A stretch of 64,000 nucleotides of DNA from an uncultured Oscillibacter sp. (GTDB lineage: Bacteria; Bacillota; Clostridia; Oscillospirales; Oscillospiraceae): the NCBI GenBank assembly GCA_947577075.1, contig CANPTW010000004.1, positions 1 to 64,000 on the forward strand. The letters run 5' to 3'. The notes under the pieces were generated by a model. It saw only the letters and a program-made list of their open reading frames with translations. It ran no database searches and was not told the DNA's origin. A program made the translations under genes and the position numbers. Each line of letters begins with the position of its first letter. Position 1 is the first letter of the stretch. This document shows positions 56,676-64,000 of this stretch, piece by piece.

Positions 56676-58106
56676 TTATTTTTTCACCAGTTCAATGACA
56701 GGGTCCTGGACGATTTCCGTGATACGGACGCCAAAGTTGTCGTCGATCACCACCACGTCGCCCTTGGCCACGCATTTGCCGTTGACAAACAGGTCCACCT
56801 GATCGCCCGCCAGCTTGTCAAGCACCACCAGCGAGCCCTTGGAAAACTCCAAAATATCCTGCACCTTCCGCTGGGTCCGGCCGATTTCCACCGTCACCTG
56901 AAGGGGAACCTCCATGATGAGGTCCAGATTTTGGGCCTGTTCCTTCCCCAAAACGTCCGCGGGATCCATCTCCCGCAGGGGGGCGGGCCTGGTATTGATC
57001 ACCTTGGGCTCCGGCGGCTGCGGCGCAGGGGCGGGAGCCGGGGCATTGTTGGCCATGGCCGTCGTCATGGCCGTCATCATGGCCGCCATCATGGCCCCCA
57101 GATCCGCCGCGGTTGCAGGCTGGGCCGCAGGGGCGGCGGCCGCGGCAGGTGCGGCCTGGGCCGCGGGAGCGGGGGCCGGCTGCGGCGCGGGCGCGGGCTG
57201 AGGAGCGGGAGCGGGCTGGGGGGCGGGCGCAGGCTGGGGAGCCGGAGCGGGTTCCGGGGCGCCCCCGGCCATGCCGGCCAGCATCGCCTCGATTTCCTCC
57301 TGGCTCATCTTCTTGTTGGACGCCGCCTCCGGTTCCGGTTCCGGCGCAGGCGCCGGGGCGGGTTCGGGGGCGGGTTCCGGGGCGCCTCCGGCCATGCCGG
57401 CCAGCATCGCCTCGATTTCCTCCTGGCTCATCTTCCGGTTGGAGGCGGCCTCCATCGTCGGCTCGGGAACCGGGGGCGGGGCGGGAATTTCCTCTTCCGC
57501 GCCGGCGTCCTCCTCCAGGCCGAGGCCCTTCAGCAGCTCCTTGGCCAGTTCCACGCTCATGACATTCATGAACTCGCTCTCCAGGGCCCCCTCGATCTTG
57601 AGGGAGAAGCGGACAATGACAATGGTTTCCGCCCCCTGGGGGAGATGGTTCTGCTTAAAGGCGTTCAAATCCTCCAGCTCGAAGGGCTGGGGCGTGGAGA
57701 TATCCACCTGGTAGCCCAAAAAGTCGCTCATGGCCGTGGCGGCGGCGCCCATCATCTGGTTCATGACCTCGCAGACGGCGCTGATGGTCAGCTCGTTGAG
57801 CTCAAATTCCTCATCCGGCGTCTCGCCGCCCATGAGGATGTCCACGATGACCTTGATGTCGCTGCGCTTGAGCAGCATGATGTTGCTGCCCGCCAGGCCC
57901 TCCACGTATTTGATTTCGATGCCCATGGCGGGTTCCAGGTTGCCCAGGGCAAAATCCTCCGTTCGGATGGACGTGACCTTGGGCGTCGTAATATCTACTC
58001 TGTGCTCCAGAAGGTTGGATACCGCGGTGGCAGAGGAGCCAAGGCTGATATTCATCATTTCCCCGAGGGCGTCAATCTCCATCGGGCTAAACAATTTTTT
58101 CTCCAT
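56676..58106 (-). CDS. fliY: Flagellar switch phosphatase FliY (CheC-FliN fusion) with duplicated docking peptides
   Basis: Rotor C-ring protein that also dephosphorylates CheY-P. Residues 1-195 hold two CheC-like active-site helices (FSPMEIDALGEMMNISLGSSATAVSN; ELTISAVCEVMNQMMGAAATAMSD). Residues 395-476 are the FliN domain (MEVPLQVTVEIGRTQRKVQDIL). The linker between them is about 200 residues, Ala/Pro-rich, and holds two near-identical 26-residue copies (219-244 and 260-285). Each copy contains MSQEEIEAMLAGM, which resembles the CheY-P-binding LSQxxIDALL peptide of FliM. At 476 residues it is about 100 longer than B. subtilis FliY. Confidence 0.95.
   Translation of the reverse strand: MEKKLFSPMEIDALGEMMNISLGSSATAVSNLLEHRVDITTPKVTSIRTEDFALGNLEPAMGIEIKYVEGLAGSNIMLLKRSDIKVIVDILMGGETPDEEFELNELTISAVCEVMNQMMGAAATAMSDFLGYQVDISTPQPFELEDLNAFKQNHLPQGAETIVIVRFSLKIEGALESEFMNVMSVELAKELLKGLGLEEDAGAEEEIPAPPPVPEPTMEAASNRKMSQEEIEAMLAGMAGGAPEPAPEPAPAPAPEPEPEAASNKKMSQEEIEAMLAGMAGGAPEPAPAPQPAPAPQPAPAPQPAPAPQPAPAPAAQAAPAAAAAPAAQPATAADLGAMMAAMMTAMTTAMANNAPAPAPAPQPPEPKVINTRPAPLREMDPADVLGKEQAQNLDLIMEVPLQVTVEIGRTQRKVQDILEFSKGSLVVLDKLAGDQVDLFVNGKCVAKGDVVVIDDNFGVRITEIVQDPVIELVKK
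57251..57453. repeat. Two 80-bp direct repeats in the fliY linker
   Basis: Copies at 57251-57330 and 57374-57453 are almost identical and lie 123 bp (41 codons) apart. They encode the duplicated AASN(R/K)KMSQEEIEAMLAGMAGGAPEP segment. High DNA identity implies a recent duplication or ongoing homogenisation. Confidence 0.9.
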
Positions 58107-58111
58107 TCCGT

Positions 58112-59116
58112 CTACTCGCTCCTTTGCTCAAGCTGATAGCATACTTCATCTATTTTCACAGCCATGTTTTTCTTATGGGTTCCCATCTTTCCGGTAAACC
58201 AGTGATAGCCGCCGATTTCCAGGTAGATGGGCGATTCCTTGGGCTGACCAAGGTCAATCACGTCTCCCACGTTCAAGTGGTAGATATCGCTGAGGGAAAG
58301 CTGGGCGCTGGCCAGCTCCGCAATGATTTCCAGCTTGGAGTCCCGCAGCTTGTCGAAGATCTCCTCGGACTTGTCTTCCGCCGCCGTCCGGCGCAGGGGG
58401 CTCTCCCGGCTGATCTCCGCGAAGACGTTGGCCAGGACCTCCCCCGGCAGGCAGATGCTCATCCGCCCCGCCATATTGGGGAACATCAGCTTCAGGTCCA
58501 CAATCACCACCGTCTCGTCCAGGCCGATCACCTGGTTCAGCGTGGGGTTGACCTCGGTCCGGCTGTAAGAGAAGTGAATGGGCACATAATTTTCCCAGCT
58601 CCGGTCCATCACCTTGACGGTGTCGTCCGCCAGGTCCTCGTAAAGCTTCAGCTCCAGGTCCGTGTAGCTGTAGTCGTCTTCCAGATCGTCGTCCACCGAG
58701 CCCTCGCCGCCCAGCATCCGGTCCATCATGCTCAGGGCCGTGCTGGTGGAGATGAAGAGCATCGCGGGAGTCTCCTGCATCTGCCCTTTTAATTCCACGT
58801 CGATCATGCCCAGCACGTCGCCCTCCGTCAGGGCGTTGGAAAACTCGTAATAGCGCTGTTCCTCGATGCTCTCCACCGTAACCTCGCAGGTGGAGCGGAG
58901 CCGGGCGTTCAGGCGGGAGCTGATCACTCTGGAGTAATTGTCAAAGATGCCGTTGAGCATCTTAATGCGGTCTTTGGTAAACTTACGGGGACTGCTGAAG
59001 TCGTATTTTTGATACTTCTTTTCCTGGTTCTCACTGGATTGCTCCAGGTCCTTGTCTCCGCTTCGAACCGCGTTCAGCAAAGCATCAATTTGTGCTTGCG
59101 ACAATACGTCTGCCAT
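58112..59116 (-). CDS. fliM: Flagellar motor switch protein FliM
   Basis: C-ring protein that receives CheY-P. The chosen ATG at 59116 (GGGGGG five bases upstream) places LSQAQIDALLN, the CheY-P-binding peptide, at residues 5-15. An upstream ATG would add 11 residues without a ribosome binding site. The middle CheC-like domain (about 50-235) and C-terminal SpoA domain (VGDVIDLGQPKESPIYLEIGGYHWFTGKMG) follow. The 334-residue length is normal. It lies directly after motB; fliL, usually between them, is absent. Confidence 0.96.
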   Translation of the reverse strand: MADVLSQAQIDALLNAVRSGDKDLEQSSENQEKKYQKYDFSSPRKFTKDRIKMLNGIFDNYSRVISSRLNARLRSTCEVTVESIEEQRYYEFSNALTEGDVLGMIDVELKGQMQETPAMLFISTSTALSMMDRMLGGEGSVDDDLEDDYSYTDLELKLYEDLADDTVKVMDRSWENYVPIHFSYSRTEVNPTLNQVIGLDETVVIVDLKLMFPNMAGRMSICLPGEVLANVFAEISRESPLRRTAAEDKSEEIFDKLRDSKLEIIAELASAQLSLSDIYHLNVGDVIDLGQPKESPIYLEIGGYHWFTGKMGTHKKNMAVKIDEVCYQLEQRSE

Positions 59117-59157
59117 GTCATCCCCCCTATTCTGCATCGTACTGGCCAAAGGCCGTA

Positions 59158-59949
59158 TTAGTCAACGATAATTTCGTACTGCTGTTCAAATTCGCTGAGG
59201 GTGCTCTTGCCGTCGATCTCGGCCTGAATGTCCCGGCCGCTGATGATCATCTCCACCCGGCGGTTCTTCGCCCGGCCCTCGGCGGTGCGGTTATCCCCGA
59301 TGGGGCGCCACTCGCCGAAGCCCTCGCTGACAAGGCGCGCCGGATTCACGATGCCGTGGTCCTGAATGTAAATGATCACGTTTGTAGCCCGCTGGCTGGC
59401 CAGCGTGCGGTCGTTATAGGTGCGGTTCGGGTCGTTGCCCACCCGGGCGGTGTGCCCCTGAACCCGGACCTCGTCGATGGAGTCCGCCACATTGTCCAGC
59501 ATGGCGCTGACCCCGTCCAGAATGGGATAGGCCTCCTGCCGCAGCACGGGGCTGTCCCCGTCGAAGAACACGGACTGGCTGAAGGTGATGAAGATTTTGC
59601 CGCCGTCCTGCTGAACGCTGACGGTATCCTGCATGCTCTCCTGCTCCACGAAGTCCTGAATCGCCTCCAGCAGGGACTGCATATCCTGCTCCACCTGCTC
59701 CTGCATTTCCTCGATGTTTCCGGTGTTCCCCTGGTCGTCGGCAATCGGTCCCCCCGCGCCGGTGGTGGCCGTGGGAGTCTCCACCGCCGAGGGGTTGAAA
59801 CTCTGGACGATGGCCTTCCAGTTATCCTCGCTGATGGTGGACATGGAGTACAGCAGCACGAAGAAGCACAGCAGCAGCGTCACCATGTCGCCGTATGTAT
59901 CCATCCAGTTGGCGCCGCCGCCCCCGCTCTTCTTTTTTTTGATCGCCAT
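59158..59949 (-). CDS. motB: Flagellar stator protein MotB
   Basis: Stator subunit that conducts ions and anchors the motor to peptidoglycan. The single transmembrane helix (about 20-37, DMVTLLLCFFVLLYSMS) carries the ion-binding Asp21. A plug/linker region is followed by an OmpA-like peptidoglycan-binding domain (VRVQGHTARVGNDPNRTYNDRTLASQRATNV; later RAKNRRVEMII). The 263 residues are typical. Whether protons or sodium drive it cannot be decided from sequence alone. Confidence 0.96.
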   Translation of the reverse strand: MAIKKKKSGGGGANWMDTYGDMVTLLLCFFVLLYSMSTISEDNWKAIVQSFNPSAVETPTATTGAGGPIADDQGNTGNIEEMQEQVEQDMQSLLEAIQDFVEQESMQDTVSVQQDGGKIFITFSQSVFFDGDSPVLRQEAYPILDGVSAMLDNVADSIDEVRVQGHTARVGNDPNRTYNDRTLASQRATNVIIYIQDHGIVNPARLVSEGFGEWRPIGDNRTAEGRAKNRRVEMIISGRDIQAEIDGKSTLSEFEQQYEIIVD

Positions 59950-59984
59950 TGCCGCTCACCTTTCCTTTCGGGCCGACGGGTTCA

Positions 59985-60833
59985 TCACTTCGCCTCGCCG
60001 CCAGCCTCGCCGCCCATCTCGCGCTGCTTCTGGGACATGTAGGTCAGAAGCCGCTCCCGCAGGGACTTGGGGTTCTCGCCGGCCTGGATGGCCATGACGC
60101 CCTCCACGATGATCTGCTTGCACAGGACCTCCTCGCTGTCCCGCCCCCGGAGGAGCTGGGCCACAGGGCCGAAGACCACGTGGGCAAGCAGGCAGCCGTA
60201 CAGGGTGGTGATCAGGGCGGTGCCCATGCTGGTGCCCAGGGAGTCCGCGCCGCCGTCGCCGGAGAGGTTCATGGATTTCAGCATGTTGATCAGGCCCACC
60301 AGCGTACCCACCATGCCGAAGGCCGGGGCCACGCTGGACGCCTTGTCGTACAGCGCCGCGGCGTCCTCATGCCGGGCGGACATGCACTCGATGTCGTTTT
60401 CCAAAATGCCTCGGACCTTATCCTGGTCGTTGGCGTCCACGATGAGCATGATGGCCTGCTTGAAGAAGGGGTCGGACTGCTCGTTGGCCTTCTCCTCCAG
60501 GGACAAAAGGCCGTTCTTCCGGGCGATCTGGGCCAGCTCCACCAGCTGGTCGATGTAGCCCTTGGGGTCATACATCTTGTTGTTCAGAATGATCTTGAAG
60601 TGCTTGGGCATGGCCTTGAGCATGGACCCCGGGAAGCTGGCCAGCACGACGAAAATCGTACACCCGATGGTGATGAAGATGGACGCCGCGTCGAAGAAGT
60701 TCCAGAGGTTGGACAGCTCAAAGGTAACCGGGGGCTTTCCCGCGGCGCCGGGGCCGATGTTGATGCCCATGACGCAGCCCAGCAGGAACACGCCGAACGC
60801 GCCGACGATGCCGATGATATAGTTTATATTCAT
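59985..60833 (-). CDS. motA: Flagellar stator protein MotA
   Basis: Stator channel subunit with four transmembrane helices: two near the N terminus (about 4-20 and 45-60) and two at about 165-215. The large cytoplasmic loop (about 75-160) contains the charged torque-generating residues. The conserved SSVAPAFGMVGTLVGLINMLK and MGTALITTLYGCLLAHVVFGPVA segments are intact. The 282-residue length is standard. It is followed 35 bases later by motB. Confidence 0.96.
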   Translation of the reverse strand: MNINYIIGIVGAFGVFLLGCVMGINIGPGAAGKPPVTFELSNLWNFFDAASIFITIGCTIFVVLASFPGSMLKAMPKHFKIILNNKMYDPKGYIDQLVELAQIARKNGLLSLEEKANEQSDPFFKQAIMLIVDANDQDKVRGILENDIECMSARHEDAAALYDKASSVAPAFGMVGTLVGLINMLKSMNLSGDGGADSLGTSMGTALITTLYGCLLAHVVFGPVAQLLRGRDSEEVLCKQIIVEGVMAIQAGENPKSLRERLLTYMSQKQREMGGEAGGEAK

Positions 60834-60897
60834 GAAGAATGCCTCGCTCCCTCGGCCGGACGCCGGGCCCCGGCCTGTGAATTTTATCTATATTCGA

Positions 60898-61113
60898 TCA
60901 ACGCTTGTCCGATACCACGATCTCGCGATGGATATCCTGAACCTTGGCGTTGTACTCCGCGATTTTACGAATGATCTCCTCCACGCTCTCACGGACCAGA
61001 TAGTAGTCGTGATTCATCATGGTGATCTTGGACTCGGGAATGCACTCAATGTGCTCAATCTGCAGGTGGTTCACCAGGAATTTGTCGTGATTTCTCTTGG
61101 TCAAAAGGATCAT
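60898..61113 (-). CDS. flbD: FlbD-family flagellar protein
   Basis: A 71-residue soluble protein in the usual clostridial/Bacillus place between flgE and motA. It shows the family pattern: MILLTKRNHDKFLVNHLQIEHIECIPESKITMMNHDYYLVRESVEEIIRKIAEY. Family members are known as FlbD or SwrD; B. subtilis SwrD raises flagellar torque. That function for this protein is inferred. Confidence 0.92.
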   Translation of the reverse strand: MILLTKRNHDKFLVNHLQIEHIECIPESKITMMNHDYYLVRESVEEIIRKIAEYNAKVQDIHREIVVSDKR

Positions 61114-61183
61114 AACAGACCGCCCTTTCCTGTCCCGCCAGGGCCTTGGGCCCCGGCGGGCTTACTGTTTTATTCAGCAGCAG

Positions 61184-61215
61184 GGCGCGCCTTCCCCCCG
61201 GGGGGGACGCGCCCG
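61184..61215. repeat. GC hairpin in the flgE-flbD gap
   Basis: GGGCGCG (61184-61190) pairs with CGCGCCC (61209-61215) around a C6/G7 centre. No T run accompanies it. The 230-base gap holds no gene I can support. Confidence 0.5.
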
Positions 61216-61306
61216 AACGTCACGCGGTTCTTCTCACGCCCGGGGCGGCCTCCGCCCCGGGGAGCCGGAGCCCCGGCCCTGCGTCAGGCTTCACGGAAAC
61301 GCGCCG

Positions 61307-61328
61307 CGGAGCGTCCGCGGACGCTCCG
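61307..61328. repeat. 22-bp perfect palindrome after flgE
   Basis: A perfect inverted repeat centred on CCGCGG lies 15 bases after the flgE stop. It could form a stable stem that protects or attenuates the abundant hook mRNA. No T tract follows, so a true terminator is unlikely. Confidence 0.55.
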
Positions 61329-61343
61329 GCGCATTCGCCGTCA

Positions 61344-62594
61344 TCAGCGCTTCATGTTCACCAGCTCTTCCAGCATGGAGTCGGTAACGGTGATGATGCG
61401 GGTGTTGGCCTGATAGCCCCGCTGGGTGGTGATCAGCTCGGAGATCTCCTCCGCCAGGTCCACGTTGGGGGCCTCCAGGAAGCCCGCCATCATCTCGGTG
61501 CCGCCGGTGGAGACGATCTCGCTTCCCGGGGGATAAACGGTGGTCGCATCCGGGTCGGTCGTCCCGTCGGCATTGGTCTTTTTGCACATATAGCTGTTGA
61601 CATGGTCGATGCCCAGGTCCTTCTGGACGCCGCCCAGCATGCAGATCCGCAGGTCGCCGGCGCCCTCCTGGCACTTGTAGTAGGAGTTGCCCACATGGGT
61701 CACGCCGTTGGGGTTGGTCACGCTGCCTATGGCCAGATAGCCCATGGTGACCATCTCGCCCCCCTCCCGGCAGATGCCGGTGATGGCTCCGCTGACCTCG
61801 TTGATGGTGATGCTGGAGAACTCGGCAAAGGACAGGTCCGCCATCTTCGATTCGTCGTCCGTTTTCTCGCCCGTGATGGCGTCGATCCGGTTGGACTCAT
61901 GCTGCGGTTTCTTGCTGTCCTCCAGCCGCCCGACGGTCTTTTCGCCGCCGTCGGCTCCCGCCGCTCCGGTTTTGTCGGTGGCATAGCGGATTTCATACTT
62001 GTAATCGTCCACCATCGTGGTCGTGCCGTCGTCGTTTTCCACCGGCACCTGGGTGGGAACCTTCTCCCACCGGGGCTTGCGGATGGGGACCAGCTGGTCG
62101 CTGACGATGGGCTTTTTGTTGACCGCGTCATAGCCGGTTACCATAAAGCCGTAGACCACGTTGCCGTTTCCGTCCGTGAGATACTGGTCCGGGCCGAACT
62201 CGAAGTCGCCCACCCGGGTGAGGGTCAGGGCTTTGAACGTCTCGGGGTTGCTTCCGTCGATGCTCTTTCTCACGTCCTTGTCCCCCACCAGGAAGAAGCC
62301 GTCGCCCACCAGGGCGCAGTCCGTGGGGTTGCCCGGGTTGTAGCTGCTGGAGGACATGTTCAGGTCGATGCTGCCCACCATGGAGCCGTAGCCAATCTGA
62401 GAGGGGTTCATGCCGCCGACGGTTTCCGTTCCGTTTCCACCGCTGGAGTACATGCTGTACACGCTGTCCCGGAAGACGGTCCTCTGCTTTTTATAGCCCT
62501 GGGTGTTGACGTTTGCCACGTTGTTTCCGATGACGCTGAGCTTTTGCATATGGGCCCGCAGGCCCGCAACCGATGCGTACATTGATCCGGTCAT
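61344..62594 (-). CDS. flgE: Flagellar hook protein FlgE
   Basis: Exported hook subunit. The N-terminal rod/hook signature is clear (MYASVAGLRAHMQKLSVIGNNVANVNTQGYKKQR), then CALVGDGFFLVGD, the variable hook domains and the C-terminal EEISELITTQRGYQANTRIITVTDSMLEELVNMKR. The 416-residue length is within the usual 260-450 range. The first ATG at 62594 has GGAG at a long 13-base spacing; a second ATG lies four codons later. It follows the TIGR02530-type gene and precedes flbD. Confidence 0.95.
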   Translation of the reverse strand: MTGSMYASVAGLRAHMQKLSVIGNNVANVNTQGYKKQRTVFRDSVYSMYSSGGNGTETVGGMNPSQIGYGSMVGSIDLNMSSSSYNPGNPTDCALVGDGFFLVGDKDVRKSIDGSNPETFKALTLTRVGDFEFGPDQYLTDGNGNVVYGFMVTGYDAVNKKPIVSDQLVPIRKPRWEKVPTQVPVENDDGTTTMVDDYKYEIRYATDKTGAAGADGGEKTVGRLEDSKKPQHESNRIDAITGEKTDDESKMADLSFAEFSSITINEVSGAITGICREGGEMVTMGYLAIGSVTNPNGVTHVGNSYYKCQEGAGDLRICMLGGVQKDLGIDHVNSYMCKKTNADGTTDPDATTVYPPGSEIVSTGGTEMMAGFLEAPNVDLAEEISELITTQRGYQANTRIITVTDSMLEELVNMKR

Positions 62595-62689
62595 AGGGAA
62601 TCTCGGTCTCCTTTCAATTTTGGCGCCGCCTGGGCCCCGTCAGTCGGGCGGGGCCCAATGGCCTCCGAAAACCGGTCCTGCCATCTGTT

Positions 62690-63058
62690 TTACAGGAACA
62701 CGGCGCCGTCAATATTGGTAAATACGCTGTCTTTCATCTCGTCCTGGGTAATGGCCGTGATGACTTTGGCGTGGGGGACGTTGATGATAAAGGCTTTCTC
62801 CGTGTCCATCGCCAGGATGTTGGTGGCGCCCTTGGCCTGGGCCCGCACCATGCTGCCCTTGATCTGGTCGATCAGGCCGGGTGTGATCTCGATGCCCCGC
62901 TCCTCGGCCCGGGTCATGGCGTGCTTGGAAAATCGGACATCCTGTCCGGCCCTTGTCAGCTCCTGCTGCAGCGCAGCCGCGAAGCCGCCAGTGGCCGTCC
63001 GCTTCCCTGCGTCCGGTATCTGCTGGAGTTGGCTTTTTCCTGCTACGCGTTCGATCAT
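62690..63058 (-). CDS. Flagellar operon protein, TIGR02530 type
   Basis: A 122-residue soluble protein found between flgD and flgE in many Firmicutes fla operons. It has the family motif VRFSKHAMTRAEERGIEITPGLIDQIKGSMVRAQAKGATNILAMDTEKAFIINVPHAKVITAI. The second half looks like a small alpha/beta domain. The function is not established. The conserved position suggests a role in hook cap or hook assembly. Confidence 0.88.
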   Translation of the reverse strand: MIERVAGKSQLQQIPDAGKRTATGGFAAALQQELTRAGQDVRFSKHAMTRAEERGIEITPGLIDQIKGSMVRAQAKGATNILAMDTEKAFIINVPHAKVITAITQDEMKDSVFTNIDGAVFL

Positions 63059-63064
63059 GAAGGA

Positions 63065-63667
63065 TCACTCCCCGCTGTTTTCCGGCGTGCCGCTGTTTTC
63101 CGGGTTCCCGGTTTCGCCGCCGGGCTCCACGGTTTCGCCGGGCTTCTGAGTCTCCTCCGGCTTTTCCGTTTCAGAGGGCTTCTGTGTTTCGCCCGGCTTG
63201 CCGGCGCCCTCCACCTTGTCGCCCTCTTCTTCCTTCTTCTCGGGGAGCTTGCCCACGGCCATGATCTCGCTGAGGTAGTAATACTCGTCGTTGACGAAGA
63301 TCACCGGCTGTCCGTCCATCGTGCCGGTGCCGGTCACGGGGCCGTAAATCTCCTGGATTTTGCCGTCCTCGCCGTACTTTCCCACGGTGACGTTTTTGCC
63401 CACCAGCGACGCGGAATAGCCCATCATCGTGGCGTCCGTCATGTTGACCATGGACTGGATCATCTGCATCTGCACCATCTGGTTCAGCATCTCGGAGGTG
63501 TCCATGCTGCTGTCAATCCCCTGGTTGGTCAGCTGTGTGATCATCAGGGTGATGAAGTCCGTCATGTCCAGGTCCATATTGCTGCCTTTTTTGCTGATGT
63601 TGATTTCAGTGTCGCCCACCTTGCGGGTGCCCAGCACGCCGCTCAGGTCGGCCATATAGCTGCTCAT
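63065..63667 (-). CDS. flgD: Flagellar hook capping protein FlgD
   Basis: Scaffold for hook polymerisation. Residues 30-90 contain the conserved FlgD N-terminal region (DMTDFITLMITQLTNQGIDSSMDTSEMLNQMVQMQMIQSMVNMTDATMMGYSASLVGKNV). A short beta domain follows to about residue 145. The C-terminal 55 residues are a disordered repeat tail of the type KPGET/KPSET/KPEET. It lies after fliK and seven bases before the TIGR02530 gene. Confidence 0.93.
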   Translation of the reverse strand: MSSYMADLSGVLGTRKVGDTEINISKKGSNMDLDMTDFITLMITQLTNQGIDSSMDTSEMLNQMVQMQMIQSMVNMTDATMMGYSASLVGKNVTVGKYGEDGKIQEIYGPVTGTGTMDGQPVIFVNDEYYYLSEIMAVGKLPEKKEEEGDKVEGAGKPGETQKPSETEKPEETQKPGETVEPGGETGNPENSGTPENSGE

Positions 63668-63691
63668 TCGTTCACTTCCTTTCCAAAAAGC

Positions 63692-64000
63692 TCATTCCCC
63701 GTCCATGGGGATCAGGCCCAGCCGCAGCTGCTGGAGGAAATCCTCGCCGCTGCTCTGCTGTCTCCGGCGCTCCTCCTGCCGGCGGTGCTGGTTCTGCTGC
63801 TGCTGTTGTTCGTAAAGGTCCTGGCGCTGGCTCTCCTCCTGACGGGGGACCTCCACCCGGACTTCCTGCTGGGTATACTTGCCCAGGATCGCCGCCAGGC
63901 TCTCGCTGTTCCGGGACAGCAGGTTCTGGGTCCGGCTGTTCTCGGCGTTGACGTGGACGTACAGCGTCCCGTCCTTGCTCAGGCCCACCTCGATCTGCAG
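63692..64000 (-). CDS. fliK: Flagellar hook-length control protein FliK, C-terminal part
   Basis: Only the last 102 residues lie in the window; the gene continues beyond the right edge. They begin inside the FliK C-terminal domain (IEVGLSKDGTLYVHVNAENSRTQNLLSRNSESLAAILGKYTQQEVRVEV). A Gln/Arg-rich tail of about 50 residues follows (YEQQQQQNQHRRQEERRRQ). This domain contacts FlhB to stop hook growth. Its place directly before flgD is the expected one. Confidence 0.88.
   Translation of the reverse strand: MQIEVGLSKDGTLYVHVNAENSRTQNLLSRNSESLAAILGKYTQQEVRVEVPRQEESQRQDLYEQQQQQNQHRRQEERRRQQSSGEDFLQQLRLGLIPMDGE

Noticed and set aside
1..64000. tRNA, rRNA, insertion sequences, prophage or att sites
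   Set aside because: No cloverleaf or rRNA sequence, transposase, integrase or target-site duplication was recognised on either strand.

Overview
The window comes from a high-GC, low-repeat Firmicutes chromosome, most likely a motile gut-type clostridium of the Oscillospirales (Oscillibacter-like). The evidence is AGGAGG-type ribosome binding sites, sigma-A promoters with 17-bp spacers, a Bacillus/Clostridium-style flagellar gene order, the CheC/CheD/CheV chemotaxis accessories, SLH surface proteins and a FliW/CsrA switch. The genus assignment is inference.

Layout. (1) 1-4919, minus strand: a deoxynucleoside uptake and breakdown cluster, deoC-deoD-bmpA-ATPase-permease, with its own promoters and a terminator after the binding protein. 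(2) 4932-7476, plus strand: a secreted trypsin-like protease, secG and lexA with an SOS-type operator. (3) 7742-14258, minus strand: the late flagellar operon flgM-flgN-flgK-flgL-DUF6470-fliW-csrA-yjfB behind a sigma-D type promoter. (4) 14330-18940, minus strand: cheA-cheW-cheR-cheB. (5) 19036-31363, plus strand: a surface locus with a FliK-like protein, a stand-alone FlhB C-terminal homologue, a PilZ protein, two giant SLH proteins and a second PilZ protein. (6) 31598-36236: a single-ring Clp-type AAA protein, convergent with an FtsA-like ATPase/TolA-like membrane protein pair. (7) 36459-42927, minus strand: a chemoreceptor, an FtsE-like ATPase, and fliD-fliS-fliT. (8) 43093-44642, plus strand: a ParA ATPase followed by a ComFB-domain protein, divergent from fliD. 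(9) 44643-44964: a gene-free stretch holding two terminators and a 166-bp palindrome-rich element. (10) 44965-64000, minus strand: the large fla/che operon, running from fliK (cut by the window end) through flgD, flgE, motAB, fliM, fliY, cheY, fliOPQR, flhBA, sigD, two rod proteins, cheC, cheD and cheV to an EAL-HDOD protein.

How it fits together. Nearly the whole machinery for building and steering flagella is here except flagellin, the MS-ring and export-ATPase genes, and, notably, fliL, flhF and flhG, which are missing from the positions they usually occupy. Sigma-D, FlgM, FliW and CsrA provide late-gene control. CheA/W/R/B plus CheC/D/V and CheY form a B. subtilis-type adaptation system acting on FliM and FliY. 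Several candidate c-di-GMP proteins (two PilZ, one ComFB, one degenerate EAL-HDOD) lie among the motility and surface genes, which suggests a motile/sessile switch that also involves the SLH coat. The most unusual features are duplicated CheY-docking-like peptides inside FliY, the ParA-ComFB pair beside fliD, the PilZ-flanked SLH locus, the FtsA-like/TolA-like pair and the intergenic palindromic element.
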